Origin: Streptomyces brevispora
GTDB taxonomy: Bacteria; Actinomycetota; Actinomycetes; Streptomycetales; Streptomycetaceae
DNA: 64,000 nt
Direction of reading: 5' to 3'
Assembly (NCBI RefSeq): GCF_007829885.1
Contig: NZ_VIWW01000001.1
Location: 5,270,001 to 5,334,000 of the forward strand
Part shown: positions 62,491 through 64,000 of the stretch, in pieces
Layout of the letters: each line of letters starts with the position of its first letter
Numbering within the stretch: position 1 is the stretch's first letter
The notes under the pieces: model-generated
Told to the model about the DNA's origin: nothing
The model's input: the letters and a program-made list of their open reading frames with translations, nothing else
Databases searched by the model: none
Position numbers and translations under genes: made by a program

Positions 62491-64000
62491 TCAAATGTCC
62501 CGGAAGATCTCGATCTGCGCCCCCACGGAGTTCAGCCGCTCCGCGAGTTCCTCGTAACCGCGGTTGATCACATACACGTTGCGCAGTACTGAGGTGCCCT
62601 CGGCCGCCATCATCGCGAGCAGCACCACCACGGCCGGCCGCAGCGCGGGCGGGCACATCATCTCGGCCGCGCGCCACCGGGTCGGGCCCTCGACCAGAAC
62701 CCGGTGCGGGTCCAGGAGTTGGAGCCGGCCGCCGAGCCGGTTGAGGTCGGTGAGGTAGATGGCGCGGTTGTCGTAGACCCAGTCGTGGATGAGGGTCTGG
62801 CCGTGGGCCGAGGCGGCGATGGCCGCGAAGAACGGGACGTTGTCGATGTTCAGGCCGGGGAACGGCATCGGGTGGATCTTGTCGATCGGCGCCTCCAGCT
62901 TGGAGGGCCTGACCTTCAGGTCGACCAGCCTGGTGCGTCCGTTGTCGGCCGCGTACTCCGGCGTACGGCCGCAGTCGACGCCCATCTCCTCCAGCACCGC
63001 GAGCTCGATCTCCAGGAACTCGATCGGCACCCGGCGGATCGTCAGCTCGGACTCCGTCACGACGGCGGCGGCGAGCAGGCTCATCGCCTCGACCGGGTCC
63101 TCGGAGGGGGAGTAGTCGACATCCACGTCGATGTTCGGCACGCCGTGCACGGTCAGCGTTGTCGTGCCCACGCCGTCCACCCGTATGCCCAGCGCTTCCA
63201 GGAAGAAGCAGAGGTCCTGGACCATGTAGTTGGAGGACGCGTTGCGGATGACGGTGATTCCGTCGTGCCGGGCGGCGGCCAGCAGCGCGTTCTCGGTCAC
63301 GGTGTCGCCGCGCTCGGTCAGCACTATCGGGCGTTCGGGGGATATGGAGTGGTCGACCTGGGCGTGGTAGATCCCCTCGGTCGCGGCGATCTCCAGACCG
63401 AACCGGCGCAGCGCGATCATGTGCGGCTCGATGGTCCGGGTGCCGAGGTCGCAGCCGCCCGCGTACGGCAGCTTGAACTGGTCCATCCGGTGCAGCAGCG
63501 GTCCGAGGAACATGATGATCGACCGGGTCCGGCGGGCGGCGTCCGCGTCGATGGCGTCCATGTCGAGCCGGGCGGGCGGGACGATCTCCAGATCGGTGCC
63601 GTCGTTGATCCACCGGGTGCGCACCCCGATGGAGTTCAGCACCTCCAGGAGGCGGTATACCTCCTCGATGCGGGCCACCCGGCGCAGCACTGTGCGGCCC
63701 TTGTTGAGCAGCGAGGCGCAGAGCAGCGCCACGCAGGCGTTCTTGCTGGTCTTGACGTCGATGGCACCGGACAGCCGACGGCCGCCGACCACCCGTAGGT
63801 GCATGGGGCCGGCGTAGCCGAGCGACACGATCTCGCTGTCGAGGGCTTCGCCGATGCGGGCAATCATCTCAAGGCTGATGTTTTGATTGCCGCGCTCGAT
63901 GCGGTTCACGGCGCTCTGGCTGGTGGCGAGCGCCTCGGCGAGCTGGCTCTGCGTCCAGCCCCTGTGCTGACGGGCGTCACGGATAAGCTTGCCGATGCGT
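62491..64000 (-). CDS. murA: UDP-GlcNAc 1-carboxyvinyltransferase-like protein with N-terminal HTH (5' end outside window)
   Basis: MurA/EPT-fold protein, catalysing enolpyruvyl transfer to UDP-GlcNAc in the first committed step of peptidoglycan synthesis. The catalytic Cys is in YAGGCDLGTRTIEP. Other landmarks: DVKTSKNACVALLCASLLNK and FPGLNIDNVPFFAAIA. The frame stays open to the window edge, and the first ~45 visible residues (GWTQSQLAEALATSQSAVN) form an XRE-type helix-turn-helix. An internal GTG at 63909 would exclude it, but the open frame makes the fused form more likely. Such HTH-MurA forms may be paralogues of the housekeeping enzyme. Confidence 0.85.
   Translation of the reverse strand, partial: RIGKLIRDARQHRGWTQSQLAEALATSQSAVNRIERGNQNISLEMIARIGEALDSEIVSLGYAGPMHLRVVGGRRLSGAIDVKTSKNACVALLCASLLNKGRTVLRRVARIEEVYRLLEVLNSIGVRTRWINDGTDLEIVPPARLDMDAIDADAARRTRSIIMFLGPLLHRMDQFKLPYAGGCDLGTRTIEPHMIALRRFGLEIAATEGIYHAQVDHSISPERPIVLTERGDTVTENALLAAARHDGITVIRNASSNYMVQDLCFFLEALGIRVDGVGTTTLTVHGVPNIDVDVDYSPSEDPVEAMSLLAAAVVTESELTIRRVPIEFLEIELAVLEEMGVDCGRTPEYAADNGRTRLVDLKVRPSKLEAPIDKIHPMPFPGLNIDNVPFFAAIAASAHGQTLIHDWVYDNRAIYLTDLNRLGGRLQLLDPHRVLVEGPTRWRAAEMMCPPALRPAVVVLLAMMAAEGTSVLRNVYVINRGYEELAERLNSVGAQIEIFRDI

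Overview
The window is high-GC DNA with GTG starts, four-base ATGA/GTGA gene overlaps and protein families typical of Streptomyces or a close relative; nothing seen fixes the species. Both ends look like core chromosome: an Mrp cation/proton antiporter operon with a P1 peptidase and an MFS gene on the left (1-8 kb), and a MurA homologue carrying an N-terminal helix-turn-helix, running off the right edge (62.5-64 kb). Between them lies a mosaic of catabolic clusters, insertion-sequence relics and restriction/defence-type genes.

8-11.7 kb is a decayed stretch: a possible relic of a type I-E CRISPR array (two repeat-like units 61 bp apart), a 30-bp-stem hairpin, a secreted protein overlapping a lipoprotein gene, then abutting IS5-type and ISL3-type transposase fragments. 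The ISL3 fragment is joined directly to the 3' end of a GH32 fructosidase gene. 11.9-17.5 kb is a fructose/fructan locus: LacI regulator, sugar ABC transporter (ATPase, permease, binding protein) and, divergently, a PfkB sugar kinase. Paired LacI-type operators lie at both ends of the binding-protein/kinase unit, and the secreted N-terminus of a GH32 enzyme survives downstream, so GH32 fragments flank an otherwise intact uptake module.

17.8-46.8 kb is an aromatic catabolism island. A LysR regulator faces pcaF-pcaI-pcaJ (3-oxoadipate to succinyl-CoA and acetyl-CoA); an aldehyde dehydrogenase, a DHA2-type MFS protein and an MHS-type symporter follow. After a second LysR gene come a flavin reductase and a flavin monooxygenase (divergent), then a long colinear series: SDR, alpha/beta hydrolase, maleylacetate reductase, hydroxyquinol-type dioxygenase, ferredoxin, P450, MmgE/PrpD protein, MaoC/FAS1-type hydratase, ferredoxin reductase, FAD monooxygenase, family III CoA-transferase, CitE-like lyase, SnoaL-like protein, FAH hydrolase and a tandem-VOC protein. 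The reductase/monooxygenase/dioxygenase/maleylacetate-reductase set matches the known resorcinol-hydroxyquinol route feeding the pca genes. The remaining enzymes look like a second branch producing and consuming a branched C5 dicarboxylate (mesaconate/itaconate type); that assembly is inference.

46.9-62 kb is IS-rich: an ISAzo13-type transposase whose frame continues into a lactate/malate-dehydrogenase-like gene, that gene coupled to an HPr-kinase-like P-loop gene, a second ISL3 relic, a NADAR-domain protein, a frameshifted and truncated C5 DNA methyltransferase, a GmrSD-type (DUF262/DUF1524) protein, a membrane protein next to an HNH-type protein, a lipoprotein, a decayed membrane-protein gene and a mutated tyrosine-recombinase relic. 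No tRNA or rRNA gene and no intact integrase was seen.
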